A stretch of 36,170 nt of DNA from Pleurocapsales cyanobacterium LEGE 10410 (GTDB lineage Bacteria; Cyanobacteriota; Cyanobacteriia; Cyanobacteriales; Xenococcaceae): NCBI GenBank assembly GCA_015207195.1, contig JADEXJ010000056.1, positions 1 through 36,170 on the forward strand. The letters run 5' to 3'. The position numbers and the translations under genes are program-made. This document shows positions 1 to 8,418 of this stretch, piece after piece; position 1 is the first letter of the stretch; each line of letters begins with the position of its first letter. Under the pieces are notes generated by a model. The model made no database searches, was not told the origin of the DNA, and was given only the letters and a program-made list of their open reading frames with translations.

Positions 1-2187
1 TAGGGTGTTTTTGACCGTACCCTTCCATTGGTTAAACCTAGTTTTGTAGTCATCACCTTTATATAGCCTTAGATCTGGGGGTTCGACAAGATTACTAGAG
101 TTGCGACTGATATCGATATGCGCTCCCTTGAGCATTTTGATTGCCCAGCGGAAGCTGCTGTTACCGCCGACAGCCGAGTCCATACCGATGACGGGAATAT
201 TGCAGGAGAGAAAATCAAGAATTACTCGCCAAGCCAGAACCGATTTACCCGAACCAGACTCGCCTATAATCAGTCCCCGCAGGGTATCTTGACGGTGCAG
301 ATCGAGATAAATGGGTTTACCTCCTTGGGCGATTAGTTCGATACCATCATCGTGAACGTCTTCTGGAGCAACGTTAGGTAGATAGCGGTAGTAAGAAATG
401 TTATCTACCTTAATACGGCGATCCTCAACAATACTAGTTTTTTGTAAGATTCTGCCGATAGTTATGGGTAAGGTTTCTAACCACAATGCCCACACCGCAC
501 TGTCTTGACGCTTGAGGTTGCTGTTAAATTTACGACTCAGTTCGCCACAGGCTTCATCTAGTGCTTTGCGGTCTTGCCGATAAACTTTTGCTAGGAACGA
601 TAAGTAGATACCCGCCCCGCCCCCTCCTACTAGCTTCTGTGCTTCAAAAGATTCTTCGAGCAACTGTTCCGATTTAACATCTCTACCGATAGCACTTTCT
701 TCTGCCATTAGTTTGGCTGAGTTGGCTTGGGCGATAGTTTGTTCTAGCTGCTGGTCTAGAGCTTGGGAGGATACGGTATTGAGCTGGATGACAAATTCAG
801 TATCGATTACGTCATCGTTTTGAATTACTTCAAATAGGTGCGTTAACTGCTCTAGTTTAGTTAGTTTACGCCTAGAGATTTCTTCAATGGTCATCACGCC
901 ACAGATTTGCTGACGACCAGGTAAGACAATTTCATCCTGACGCTGATTATGTTGGGGAGTAGCGCGGGTATGGCTTACACCTTTGGAAAGAATTGATAGA
1001 GGATGGATGGGGCGATCGACTACTTCGCCAAATTCCTTGCCATCCCAAGTCCAATAATTTGGTATTGCTTCGGGCTTGGTCGAACGGGAATTAAACTGAT
1101 ACCAGAGATGACTCCAGGTATCGTCTATATTTAGTGGTTTAACGTCCAGTTTCCAGGCAGTTTTGAGTATGGACTGCCAGATCAGAAACCCTTGAGTATA
1201 AGCAGATTCTAGTGACTCGGAATAAAAGTCTTGCTGTAGTTGGGTTTTGTCTCCTGTCGCAGTAGATAATAATTTGTTACCCATACGAATCAGAGTCGAA
1301 ACGAAATCAGTACCGACATCGCCACCGCGAGTGAAGCTGTAGGTGCAGGTGACGGTAAAGCTGAGGTTTTGCCTTAAGCCTTGAGCCGATAAGGATTGCG
1401 TTCTGCCCAATTCTGATTCTGCCAGTAAAGCTACCCCGTCAGAATCGCAGTTGTTGATTACCTCACTAAGCTGAGTAATACGTTCGATGTCCGAGGCGTA
1501 TTTTTCACAGTAAAAGGTCAACGACTCCCCTGGTACGACTTCTTTAGCTGCTGTCTCTGTCGCCTCCCAGTATTTCTGTGCCTGTTGTGGTGTAAAGCTG
1601 GTGTGCCAGGGAGTTAGTTTAAAACAGAAGACAATCTGATATTGCTGACCATTTTTAAGAAATAGCGCACCACGGTCTTTTCCGCCTTGGCTGTACTTAA
1701 TAGGTGAAACTAAGTGCTGAAATCTATTGAAAGCTGGGTAGACTTCTTTTTTTCCATTCTGTGCCATCTCGACAATATAATTAGGTTTTAAAGTCAGTTC
1801 TTCATCCTTGATGAGCGATCGCACCCTCGCCAGTCGCTCTTTGCTGGAAACCAACAAGACCGCGCTGGCTCGCAATTCTGCGGGACGATGTTCGGGTATG
1901 GGAGAGACATAGGGCAGTTTGTTGTAAGCCCAGTTTTTACCAGGCAAAGGACGCATCCTATCGGTCATGTAGTGAGGATGAGTTCCCGTAGCCAAAAGCC
2001 AAGTACCAGTCATGAAACCAAACATCATGCCAAAGTGCTTATCTTTGCCCCCCGATGCCCCGATAATTAGGAAGCAGAGAAAGGCAATTACTCCTATTGG
2101 CATTACTTGGGATATGGGTAAGAAGCCGAAGAATTTAGCTTTGCGGTTGAGAGAGGAGTTGATGGATATTAGTTCTGGAGCTTCCAT
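1..2187 (-). CDS. virB4: VirB4/TraC-like conjugation ATPase with N-terminal VirB3-like segment, partial (3' end outside window)
   Basis: The minus strand is open from the ATG at 2185-2187 to the window edge, giving 729 codons without a stop. Residues about 15-65 form two hydrophobic segments followed by a basic, proline-rich stretch, as in VirB3/PrgI-type N-termini fused to VirB4. A Walker A motif, GESGSGKS, lies at residues 642-649, followed by VLAWRVILDFL. This late Walker A after a long poorly conserved N-terminal part is typical of VirB4/TraC ATPases, which energise assembly of the type IV secretion channel at the inner membrane. Walker B and the C-terminus lie outside the window. The next gene upstream, at 2274-2864, is a small membrane protein, so this looks like the second gene of a transfer operon. 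The family call is firm; the exact subtype is inferred. Confidence 0.85.
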   Translation of the reverse strand, partial: MEAPELISINSSLNRKAKFFGFLPISQVMPIGVIAFLCFLIIGASGGKDKHFGMMFGFMTGTWLLATGTHPHYMTDRMRPLPGKNWAYNKLPYVSPIPEHRPAELRASAVLLVSSKERLARVRSLIKDEELTLKPNYIVEMAQNGKKEVYPAFNRFQHLVSPIKYSQGGKDRGALFLKNGQQYQIVFCFKLTPWHTSFTPQQAQKYWEATETAAKEVVPGESLTFYCEKYASDIERITQLSEVINNCDSDGVALLAESELGRTQSLSAQGLRQNLSFTVTCTYSFTRGGDVGTDFVSTLIRMGNKLLSTATGDKTQLQQDFYSESLESAYTQGFLIWQSILKTAWKLDVKPLNIDDTWSHLWYQFNSRSTKPEAIPNYWTWDGKEFGEVVDRPIHPLSILSKGVSHTRATPQHNQRQDEIVLPGRQQICGVMTIEEISRRKLTKLEQLTHLFEVIQNDDVIDTEFVIQLNTVSSQALDQQLEQTIAQANSAKLMAEESAIGRDVKSEQLLEESFEAQKLVGGGGAGIYLSFLAKVYRQDRKALDEACGELSRKFNSNLKRQDSAVWALWLETLPITIGRILQKTSIVEDRRIKVDNISYYRYLPNVAPEDVHDDGIELIAQGGKPIYLDLHRQDTLRGLIIGESGSGKSVLAWRVILDFLSCNIPVIGMDSAVGGNSSFRWAIKMLKGAHIDISRNSSNLVEPPDLRLYKGDDYKTRFNQWKGTVKNTL

Positions 2188-2273
2188 TTTGGGGTAGTTT
2201 GCTTGATAGACTACGTTGGGGATTGACTAGTTTTTAGCTTTTAGCCATTAGCTTTGGAAGAAGATGAAAGAAT

Positions 2274-2864
2274 CTACGTGCCTGTAGCAATTACCGCAGT
2301 CATAATATCGATCGCCAGAACAATACCAAACAGACCGCCAACGAACATAATGATGGGGGTCATGCTTTGTCCCTGCTGCTGCTGTTGCCAAGCTGCAAAA
2401 CCTCCACCAAGTCCTACTAGGATCAAAGCAATCCGAATAAACGTGAAGAGTGTATCAATTTGGGCAGTACTAATACTTCCCACTCCGCCACTAGCTACCA
2501 AACCGTCTATGGCTTCTTCTAATCCAGTTAGGAATAGAGCGTGACTAGGCTCGAAGCTACTAAAGGCTAAGGTCAAACCACAGACAACTGTAAGTAGATG
2601 CCAAATAGAAATTCTGAAATTGAGTTTTTTAGAAACTAGAGGCAGACAGGCAGAGATGAAATAAAGGCTTCCTGCTACGGCAAAGCTAGCCAGAATAGTA
2701 ACGAGTAAGGCTAAATCGGTGATGCCAAGATAAATAGCCATACCGATCCCGCCAATCACAAAGATTAGGTCTTTTTCTTCGATGCGGAAACTAGACAGAA
2801 ATTGCTTGGAGTAAGGCTTTTTCGCAGTATTTTTATTTGGTCTTGATTGGAAAGAAATAGTCAT
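2274..2864 (-). CDS. Multi-span membrane protein, VirB2/TrbC-like, of the transfer operon
   Basis: A 196-residue protein with a basic N-terminus (residues 1-30) and about five hydrophobic segments near 32-50, 51-74, 87-102, 138-158 and 169-191. The last two are separated by a short polar linker containing a run of five glutamines (160-164). That C-terminal pair, glycine-rich and joined by a short loop, resembles VirB2/TrbC pilin subunits. The three extra N-terminal spans are more than a standard pilin precursor has, so the pilin-like part may be the C-terminal half. It lies 86 bp upstream of the VirB4-like gene on the same strand, where VirB2/VirB3/VirB4 genes are commonly adjacent. Its promoter region holds the element shared with the VirD4 operon. 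The membrane topology is seen; the VirB2/TrbC assignment is inferred from context and hydropathy only. Confidence 0.6.
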   Translation of the reverse strand: MTISFQSRPNKNTAKKPYSKQFLSSFRIEEKDLIFVIGGIGMAIYLGITDLALLVTILASFAVAGSLYFISACLPLVSKKLNFRISIWHLLTVVCGLTLAFSSFEPSHALFLTGLEEAIDGLVASGGVGSISTAQIDTLFTFIRIALILVGLGGGFAAWQQQQQGQSMTPIIMFVGGLFGIVLAIDIMTAVIATGT

Positions 2865-2911
2865 TTTTTTAAAAGCTGTAGTTTAGGTGTTTATGTATTG
2901 CTTATGTACCT

Positions 2912-2961
2912 AAAATAACGACGAGCCAACCTTAGTCGCCCTAAGATTTGACTCGTCTTCA
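2912..2961 (-). promoter_or_regulatory. Shared upstream element of transfer operons, copy 1
   Basis: On the plus strand this reads AAAATAAC (2912-2919), 16 bases, TCGCCCTAAGATTT (2936-2949) and then GTCTTCA (2955-2961). The same three blocks recur at 32379-32439 upstream of the VirD4 operon. There the first two blocks have identical spacing and the third block is 11 bp further away. Both copies precede minus-strand transfer genes by about 35-50 bp. A shared promoter or operator is inferred. Confidence 0.5.
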
Positions 2962-2971
2962 ATCGTTATTT
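2913..2971. repeat. Long imperfect inverted repeat between transfer operon and csp gene
   Basis: The outer arms AAATAACGA (2913-2921) and TCGTTATTT (2963-2971) are exactly complementary. The inner arms 2922-2935 (CGAGCCAACCTTAG) and 2941-2955 (CTAAGATTTGACTCG) pair with one mismatch and a one-base bulge around the loop TCGCC. It is a large hairpin-forming site in a divergent intergenic region. No T-run follows, so it is more likely a protein-binding site than a terminator. An oriT-like role is possible but not shown. Confidence 0.55.
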
Positions 2972-3005
2972 GGTTTTATGTGACTACAACTTTTATTGTG
3001 GGGAA

Positions 3006-3021
3006 TCGTACTAAGGTACGA
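3006..3021. repeat. Short hairpin upstream of csp
   Basis: TCGTAC, loop TAAG, then GTACGA form a perfect 6-bp stem about 185 bp before the cold-shock gene. It could lie in the 5' leader of that gene; its function is unknown. I see nothing else definite in the 339-bp gap at 2865-3203 besides this hairpin and the two elements at 2912-2971. Confidence 0.3.
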
Positions 3022-3203
3022 GTGCTACATAGACCATAATTTGCGTAGTGTAAAAGCATCAACGAGTGGTAATGTCATGAGGCATTTTTTCTGTCTACTC
3101 GATTAACGTTTGCTATTACTTAAATTTATAAGTGAACCTTTACCTCGCTTTTTGCGATACACTGCGGTAGTGCTGATATCAATGCAATAAAGGAGCGTAC
3201 AGT

Positions 3204-3407
3204 ATGAGTACAGGTATAGTAAAGTTTTTTAATGTAGAAAAAGGGTTCGGTTTCATCGTTCAAGACGATGGAGAAAAAGACCTATTTGTACACTGTTCTG
3301 AAATCAAAAGTGCAGGCGACAATACTCTTGATGAGGGACAAAAAGTAGAATACGACATTGGGGAAGGCAAGAAAGGTCCGTGTGCGACAAACGTCACCAA
3401 AATTTGA
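3204..3407 (+). CDS. Cold-shock domain protein (CspA family)
   Basis: A 67-residue single-domain cold-shock protein that binds single-stranded nucleic acid. It begins [10 protein letters not shown] and carries RNP1 as KGFGFI (about residues 13-18) and RNP2 as LFVHCSEI (about 27-34), with the usual GQKVEYDI strand afterwards. The length matches bacterial CspA (66-70 residues). The start is fixed by a strong Shine-Dalgarno AAGGAG at 3190-3195, 8 bases before the ATG. It stands alone, with the transfer operon divergent upstream and the SNase-like gene convergent downstream. CspA-type proteins act as RNA chaperones or antiterminators; on a plasmid it may help during cold or stationary growth or plasmid establishment, but that is inference. 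Confidence 0.93.
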   Translation: MSTGIVKFFNVEKGFGFIVQDDGEKDLFVHCSEIKSAGDNTLDEGQKVEYDIGEGKKGPCATNVTKI

Positions 3408-3486
3408 TGGAAACTATTGAAGTGGCAGAGCAGATTAACTAATACTTCGACAATTAAGACCATTGCTGGATAAGGAAAATTTTGCT

Positions 3487-4026
3487 CTATCGACTGCTTT
3501 GCCAGATACCCAGCTTGTTCTCTTTTGCTAGTTCTTCAGCCCAGACTAAATGTTCGGATTCGCGACACTGCTCGTAGGTTTGCATATCGCGCCGAGCATA
3601 ACCGCGTTCGAGCATCCATGTATTAAGATGAATATTTATTTCAGAACTTTCCTCAACTTCATAAGCTAGATCTTCAAGTAGCTCGACGACATTACCAGGA
3701 TCGATAGTAATCCAAGCTTCATAAGCATCTCCCGAAGCTTCAAAAACAACCTCTCCATCTCGTTTGTCGAGCATCATTTTGAGATAGTTTTTGGCGATGT
3801 CTCCTATTTCATCTACTCCACATAAACTGATAACTTTAGTCTTATTGTTTCTGTTGACGGTGAAACGATTGCCACTGTCTACAGAAACTAAAGTCCAAGG
3901 AGTATTATCTATCTCTTCATGTTGAGACTGCTGCCACCTCCCCCACTCCATCGTTGATAAAGCGATCGCGATGGATATACCTAAAGTAATTTTGATAGCT
4001 AGAGAAACAGTTGGCTTTGATTTCAT
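3487..4026 (-). CDS. SNase-like (thermonuclease-fold) protein with degenerate active site, membrane-anchored or secreted
   Basis: 179 residues. Residues 8-25 form a hydrophobic signal or anchor after the basic start MKSK. Residues 43-176 follow the staphylococcal-nuclease layout: VDSGNRFTVN (usually the DGDT region), ISLCGVDEIG (usually RLLGIDTPE), MLERGYARRD, and the C-terminal AEELAKENKLGIW, which is the best conserved part. The catalytic arginine that precedes the G-hD turn is replaced (Ser67), the glutamate of DTPE is Gly75, and the DRYGR arginine is absent. It is therefore probably not an active nuclease of the usual kind and may be a binding or scaffold version. It is convergent with the csp gene. 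The fold assignment is fairly secure; lack of activity is inferred from the missing residues. Confidence 0.7.
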   Translation of the reverse strand: MKSKPTVSLAIKITLGISIAIALSTMEWGRWQQSQHEEIDNTPWTLVSVDSGNRFTVNRNNKTKVISLCGVDEIGDIAKNYLKMMLDKRDGEVVFEASGDAYEAWITIDPGNVVELLEDLAYEVEESSEINIHLNTWMLERGYARRDMQTYEQCRESEHLVWAEELAKENKLGIWQSSR

Positions 4027-4348
4027 AACGGCAAAGAGATTACTGGTATTAGTCTTCCCGAAGTTTGAGTAACTAAAACATTTATTAGCTGTCTACTATT
4101 GATATTTGTTAGAGATAATTAACTTGAATGCTTAAAAGTTTGGTTCTGATGCTTAACAAAGATGGTGTCTTTGCTTCGAGCTACACCCAATATTTATAGT
4201 TTCGATTGAACGAAGACCAATAAAAGCGTTTTATTTGCCACAATAGAATCTACTTATTCTAAAATCGGTAACAATCGATTAGATTTCACTATCAATTTAG
4301 AAGTTGTCTGCTCGATCGAAAATACTCGTACATTTGAGAGACAGTTTT
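4027..4348. other. Divergent intergenic region, no gene recognised
   Basis: This is 322 bp of AT-rich sequence between the SNase-like gene and the NERD-helicase gene. It must hold promoters for both directions, but I see no convincing -35/-10 pair, RNA gene or long repeat. A TTG at 4304 would extend the helicase by 15 residues; the ATG at 4349 is preferred. Confidence 0.4.
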
Positions 4349-6247
4349 ATGGCAATAATGATTCCAGAAACAGTTCCCAGCAAATCATCTCAAGGGGAGA
4401 AAGATTTGTTTGCCATACTCCGCGATCGCTTAGATGAGAGCTTTATTGTTTGGCATAATCCCAACGTCGGAGGCTTGGAGGCTGACTTTATCTTGCTATC
4501 TCCTACCTTTGGGTTGCTGATTATTGAGGTAAAAGGATATAACTACGGCAATATTCTACAGGCCAATCAAAATTTCTTTCAAATTAGAAGAACATTTAAA
4601 GGTGTTACCACTGTAGAGTCTGAAACATCCCCTCTCAAGCAGTGTCGCAGCTATTTGATTAATACTTTCGACATCTTCAAAAGGTTTCCTATTCTCCGCC
4701 ACGCTTCGGGAGATAGACAAGGAAAATTAGTCATGCCCATCGGTCATGGAGCATTGATGTCCAATATCAAAATGTCGCAAGTATCCGAAGATGCGGGACT
4801 TTTGGGAGTATTAACACCTCCACGCGTAGCTTTTCGCGATGAGCTGCTTGCCTGGAAAGAGCTGAATTCGACAGAATTAGTTTCTCGCTTAAGACAAATG
4901 TTTACCGTTTATTTTTCCTTTAAGACTCTAACTGAGGATCAGGTGAGTACGATTAGAGGTATTCTCTATCCTGAGTTTGTCGCTAAAGAGCAGCCAGCAA
5001 CTACAAGCAGTACTACTGATGAAGTTATATTACCCAAGGAATGCAAGGTTCTCAAGACTTTAGATATTGAGCAAGAACGTCTGGCAAGAAGTATCGGGGA
5101 GGGTCATCGTTTATTTAGCGGTGTAGCTGGTTCGGGAAAAACAATCATTCTACTCGCCCGCGCTAAATTTTTGGTCAATCGAGATTCCGATAGTCGCGTT
5201 TTGGTTCTCTGTTACAACATTACCCTAGCAGCCTATTTGCGATCGCTCTTACATCAAGATTCATCGAACCCTCAGTATAAAAAGATAGAAGTTCATCATT
5301 TTCATGATTGGGCAAAGAATATTTTGGGAAGATTACCCCATCCCGATAATGTTGCAGGTAATTACAATATACATATGGGCAATCAGCTATTAGAAAAAAT
5401 ATCTGCATCACACGAATCGCGGAAGTGGGATTCAATTTTAGTCGATGAAGCACATACTTTCTTTCCCGAATGGCTCGAATGCTGCGTACAAGCACTCAAA
5501 GATTCCGAAAATGGCAGTCTGACTGTTGTATCTGACGGCTCTCAAAGCCTATATGAACGTACTAAGTTTACCTGGAAATCTGTGGGTATTCAGGCAACAG
5601 GAAGAAGTAAGAAACTCAGTCGTAACTATCGCAATACGAAGCAAATATTGTCTGCTGCTTGGAATGTTATTGAAGCAAGTTCTTTGTTATCAGATGAATC
5701 AGGAGTTGAAGCAGAAGCTACCTTTCCAATAATAAAGCCTAGTTCTGCTTTGCGAAGCGGAACTAAACCACTACTAAGTATAGTTAGGTCGAGTAAAGAT
5801 GAGATTGAAGGATTGCTCGAACGGATCAAACAGCTTTTAGACAAAGGATACCAAACTAAAGATATTGCTATTATTTACCAGAAGATTGATAACTACTATC
5901 GACAGTCATTTAACCTGTTAACTGATAGATTGAAGCAGGAAGATATCGACTACTATTGGATAACTCAATCCAAACATCAGAAGGCGAACTATAACGATAA
6001 GCTATCTGGTGTACGAATTATTACTTCTCTTTCGGCACTGGGGTTAGAATTTAAAGCGGTTATTATTCCTTGGGTACAACAGTTTGATAACAGTTATTAC
6101 ACTGCTAATGCCGAATCAATTATTAGGAATAAGAGGCAGCTATATGTTGCTATGACTCGCGCCCAGCAGGAGCTATATATATTTGGTTCTGGCAGTAAGT
6201 CTATTTTGGGAATGCTCAAAGATAGCTCTTACTTTGATGTTTGTTAG
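4349..6247 (+). CDS. NERD-domain nuclease fused to superfamily 1 (UvrD-like) helicase
   Basis: About 632 residues from the ATG at 4349. The N-terminal 110 residues form a NERD (nuclease-related) domain: GEKDLFAIL, then GGLEADFILLSPTFGLLIIEVKGY, which carries the Asp and Glu-x-Lys of the restriction-endonuclease-like core. The helicase part has Walker A GVAGSGKT (258-265), motif II VDEAH (DEAH at 366-369), a GDxxQ-like motif read as SDGSQSLYE, and motif VI YVAMTRAQQELYIF near residue 600. NERD-UvrD fusions are widespread and often lie in accessory or defence-rich regions; DNA cleavage coupled to unwinding is presumed. The gene stands alone, with no partner on the same strand. The domain calls are firm; the biological role (DNA repair, plasmid processing or defence) is open. 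Confidence 0.88.
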   Translation: MAIMIPETVPSKSSQGEKDLFAILRDRLDESFIVWHNPNVGGLEADFILLSPTFGLLIIEVKGYNYGNILQANQNFFQIRRTFKGVTTVESETSPLKQCRSYLINTFDIFKRFPILRHASGDRQGKLVMPIGHGALMSNIKMSQVSEDAGLLGVLTPPRVAFRDELLAWKELNSTELVSRLRQMFTVYFSFKTLTEDQVSTIRGILYPEFVAKEQPATTSSTTDEVILPKECKVLKTLDIEQERLARSIGEGHRLFSGVAGSGKTIILLARAKFLVNRDSDSRVLVLCYNITLAAYLRSLLHQDSSNPQYKKIEVHHFHDWAKNILGRLPHPDNVAGNYNIHMGNQLLEKISASHESRKWDSILVDEAHTFFPEWLECCVQALKDSENGSLTVVSDGSQSLYERTKFTWKSVGIQATGRSKKLSRNYRNTKQILSAAWNVIEASSLLSDESGVEAEATFPIIKPSSALRSGTKPLLSIVRSSKDEIEGLLERIKQLLDKGYQTKDIAIIYQKIDNYYRQSFNLLTDRLKQEDIDYYWITQSKHQKANYNDKLSGVRIITSLSALGLEFKAVIIPWVQQFDNSYYTANAESIIRNKRQLYVAMTRAQQELYIFGSGSKSILGMLKDSSYFDVC

Positions 6248-6248
6248 G

Positions 6249-6317
6249 AGCAACTTAAAGCTTCATGGAATTGGAAAAACTGCGATGATTTTAGCTCGAT
6301 CTTGCCAGAAAATATAA
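6249..6317 (+). pseudogene. Possible remnant of a P-loop ATPase gene
   Basis: Just after the helicase stop, another frame reads LHGIGKTAMILARSCQKI and then TAA (6315-6317). This resembles the Walker A region of NERD-type helicases (GVAGSGKTIILLARA in the neighbouring gene) with a few residues deleted. There is no start codon and nothing before or after it, so if real it is a decayed fragment. It is short enough to be chance. Confidence 0.25.
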
Positions 6318-6377
6318 ATCATACTTGAAATTGTAAATAATACGAGCCAAATAAATGTCTAGTTGAATATCGAACCA

Positions 6378-8381
6378 TTAAAGGGATAAAGAAATGGACT
6401 TATCTTTTACGGGTTTTTGCACTTCTTTTTGTAACTCTGGCTCAGAATTATTAACTGCTAATTCTGCTTTAACAAAACTATCGAGTATGTCTAGCTGTGC
6501 CTCTTCGGAGATCTCGCTTTGAATGTTCCAACCTTCTTCATTGGCTTCGGCTGCAAAAATGAAAGATGTTACGCCATTGTTTATTTCTCCAATTAGCAAC
6601 TCAGATGCGTCTTCAGATAATTCAATTTTTAAATGATCGGATGCTAGATGCTGATTTAATAGATCGAGGTTTCCCTCATAACTGCAAATCTGGCTGGCTA
6701 AAGCTTGAGGAATGCTCTCCTCCTCTGAGAAAAGATCGACTGTGACTTCTGTTACTTCTACCTCTTCGGTTGCTTCTGTTTCGGTTTTAGCTTCGGCAAT
6801 AATGTCTGTCTCTATTTCAGTTCTGACAGGCACTTCTGCCATAGGGTTATTGGCTACTATCTCTACTTCAGTTTTGGCTTCAGTTTCTACCACCATATCT
6901 TCTGGATTACTGAGGAGATTAGGATCTGTGGCTTGAGCTTTAGATTCGAGGGATGCTTGAATTGCTTCGAGATTTTTTTCTATCTTAATCAATTCTTCTA
7001 GCATTTTATCGAGAGTTTTCTCGATCGCATTTAGCTTATCATCAATGGATGCGCTGGATTTTAAAAGTTTGTCGATCGCCTTGTCTACGGGTTCTCGTTT
7101 TGGCTGAGATTGAGGTTCTGCTTTAGATGAAGTTTGTGAAGTAGGATTAGCAGGAGCAGTAGTAGTTTGTCCTAAAGGATACCCTAAAGGATTAGCTCCG
7201 CTTCGCTCCACGTCCCTCTCTGCATATAATTCAGGTTCGAGCTTGGGAACTGATGTGTTAAAAACATCTGTATTGGATACTGGTGGTTTATGCCCTGAAG
7301 TAATAAAATCGTCTCCCAGTCGATCCATTTTGAGATCGACCGTTTTTTTCTTCTCCTCAATCAGCTTCATCTGTTGAGCGATACTTTTTAACCGTGCCTC
7401 CTGAATTCCTGCGGGGATGCCATTAATGAAGCTACCAATGACGTTTAATGTGTCGCCATAAAGCTGTATGGGATTGACCTCTCCTTTAGCCATATCTTTG
7501 AGAGCCTTACCAATATTTTGATTTAGGTTGCCGACAGTTTGTAAGTTTTGGTTGGTATTTTGGACTGCTTTAGCAATTTGAGGGTCATGAATGGGTTGGG
7601 GGTTCGGAATAGAAGATACTGGAGGAGCTGCTGTGTCTGTATTAGGAATTTGGTTAGCTATAGGTGCAGTATTATTATTGGATGCTAAGTTCTTTTCTTC
7701 GTTAAAAGCAGGAGGATTATGATTATTTGCTTGGGGCGATACAGGTGCCGCTAATGCTGCCAAACCAGCTACTGCTGAATTGGGTGTAGAGATAGGGGGC
7801 TGAGGCGGAGTTGTTGCTGGGGTTACAGTTTGAGCCATCGCCTGAGCTTTGGACATAGATGGTGCATGAGAAGTTGGCATTGCTCCAGCCATGACCTGAG
7901 CAGGCGTAGTTCCAGTTTGGACTCGTGCTGTACTGGGTACTCCTTGATTTATTGGCGGTATGGATGCTGAAGTTGTAAGTGGAGGTTGAACGATCCCAAG
8001 ATTGGTAGCAATACGAGCCGAGACTATATCGGGACGCAGATGAGTTAACTGTTCTGGGCTAGCCGTTGTTCCCTGGGGTAGAGAGTCTTTGATTAGGAAA
8101 TAGCTGGTGCTAGTGCGATCGCCAATGCTAGCGGTAAGTTCGGGGACGGAATTATTTTGACCTTTTAAGGTTTGCTCTTTGGAGTTAAAAGTAACGCGGG
8201 GATAGTTACTGTCCTGAAGAGAATAAGTGTCGGCTATTCTTTGAGCGGTAGCAATATAGATTTCTGGAGTATACATCCCGCCCTGCTGACACTGCTGCGC
8301 CGAAGCTTCGAGTATGCTCTTGACGTAGTTGATTTGGTTCGGGTCTTGAATGCGGTTATTTTTTCTTTTGGTGTAAACCAT
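6378..8381 (-). CDS. 667-residue low-complexity / coiled-coil protein paired with the RNAP-like gene
   Basis: Not recognised as a known family. Residues 1-130 look globular, with a helical start (YVKSILEASAQQCQQGG) and YPRVTF and YFLIKD strands. Residues 130-270 are rich in Pro, Thr, Ala and Gln and probably disordered. Residues 270-350 are helical and charged. Residues 430-485 are a clear coiled coil (IDDKLNAIEKTLDKMLEELI). Residues 495-550 form a Glu/Thr/Val-rich acidic stretch of imperfect repeats, and the tail (560-667) looks globular again. There is no signal peptide or membrane span. It follows the RNAP-like gene after a 37-bp gap on the same strand, so the two are likely co-transcribed and may work together. 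Codons for residues 387-397 contain the short cyanobacterial repeat-like string GCTCCGCTTCGCTCCACG (7195-7212, plus strand). No function is proposed. Confidence 0.75.
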   Translation of the reverse strand: MVYTKRKNNRIQDPNQINYVKSILEASAQQCQQGGMYTPEIYIATAQRIADTYSLQDSNYPRVTFNSKEQTLKGQNNSVPELTASIGDRTSTSYFLIKDSLPQGTTASPEQLTHLRPDIVSARIATNLGIVQPPLTTSASIPPINQGVPSTARVQTGTTPAQVMAGAMPTSHAPSMSKAQAMAQTVTPATTPPQPPISTPNSAVAGLAALAAPVSPQANNHNPPAFNEEKNLASNNNTAPIANQIPNTDTAAPPVSSIPNPQPIHDPQIAKAVQNTNQNLQTVGNLNQNIGKALKDMAKGEVNPIQLYGDTLNVIGSFINGIPAGIQEARLKSIAQQMKLIEEKKKTVDLKMDRLGDDFITSGHKPPVSNTDVFNTSVPKLEPELYAERDVERSGANPLGYPLGQTTTAPANPTSQTSSKAEPQSQPKREPVDKAIDKLLKSSASIDDKLNAIEKTLDKMLEELIKIEKNLEAIQASLESKAQATDPNLLSNPEDMVVETEAKTEVEIVANNPMAEVPVRTEIETDIIAEAKTETEATEEVEVTEVTVDLFSEEESIPQALASQICSYEGNLDLLNQHLASDHLKIELSEDASELLIGEINNGVTSFIFAAEANEEGWNIQSEISEEAQLDILDSFVKAELAVNNSEPELQKEVQKPVKDKSISLSL

Positions 8382-8418
8382 GATGTTTAAAGTTTTTTAT
8401 TGAAGTTAATTAAATTGA

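Noticed and set aside
101-2544. Several plus-strand frames of 60-96 codons
   Set aside because: They lie opposite the VirB4-like and VirB2-like genes, show no family features, and the minus-strand products are convincing.
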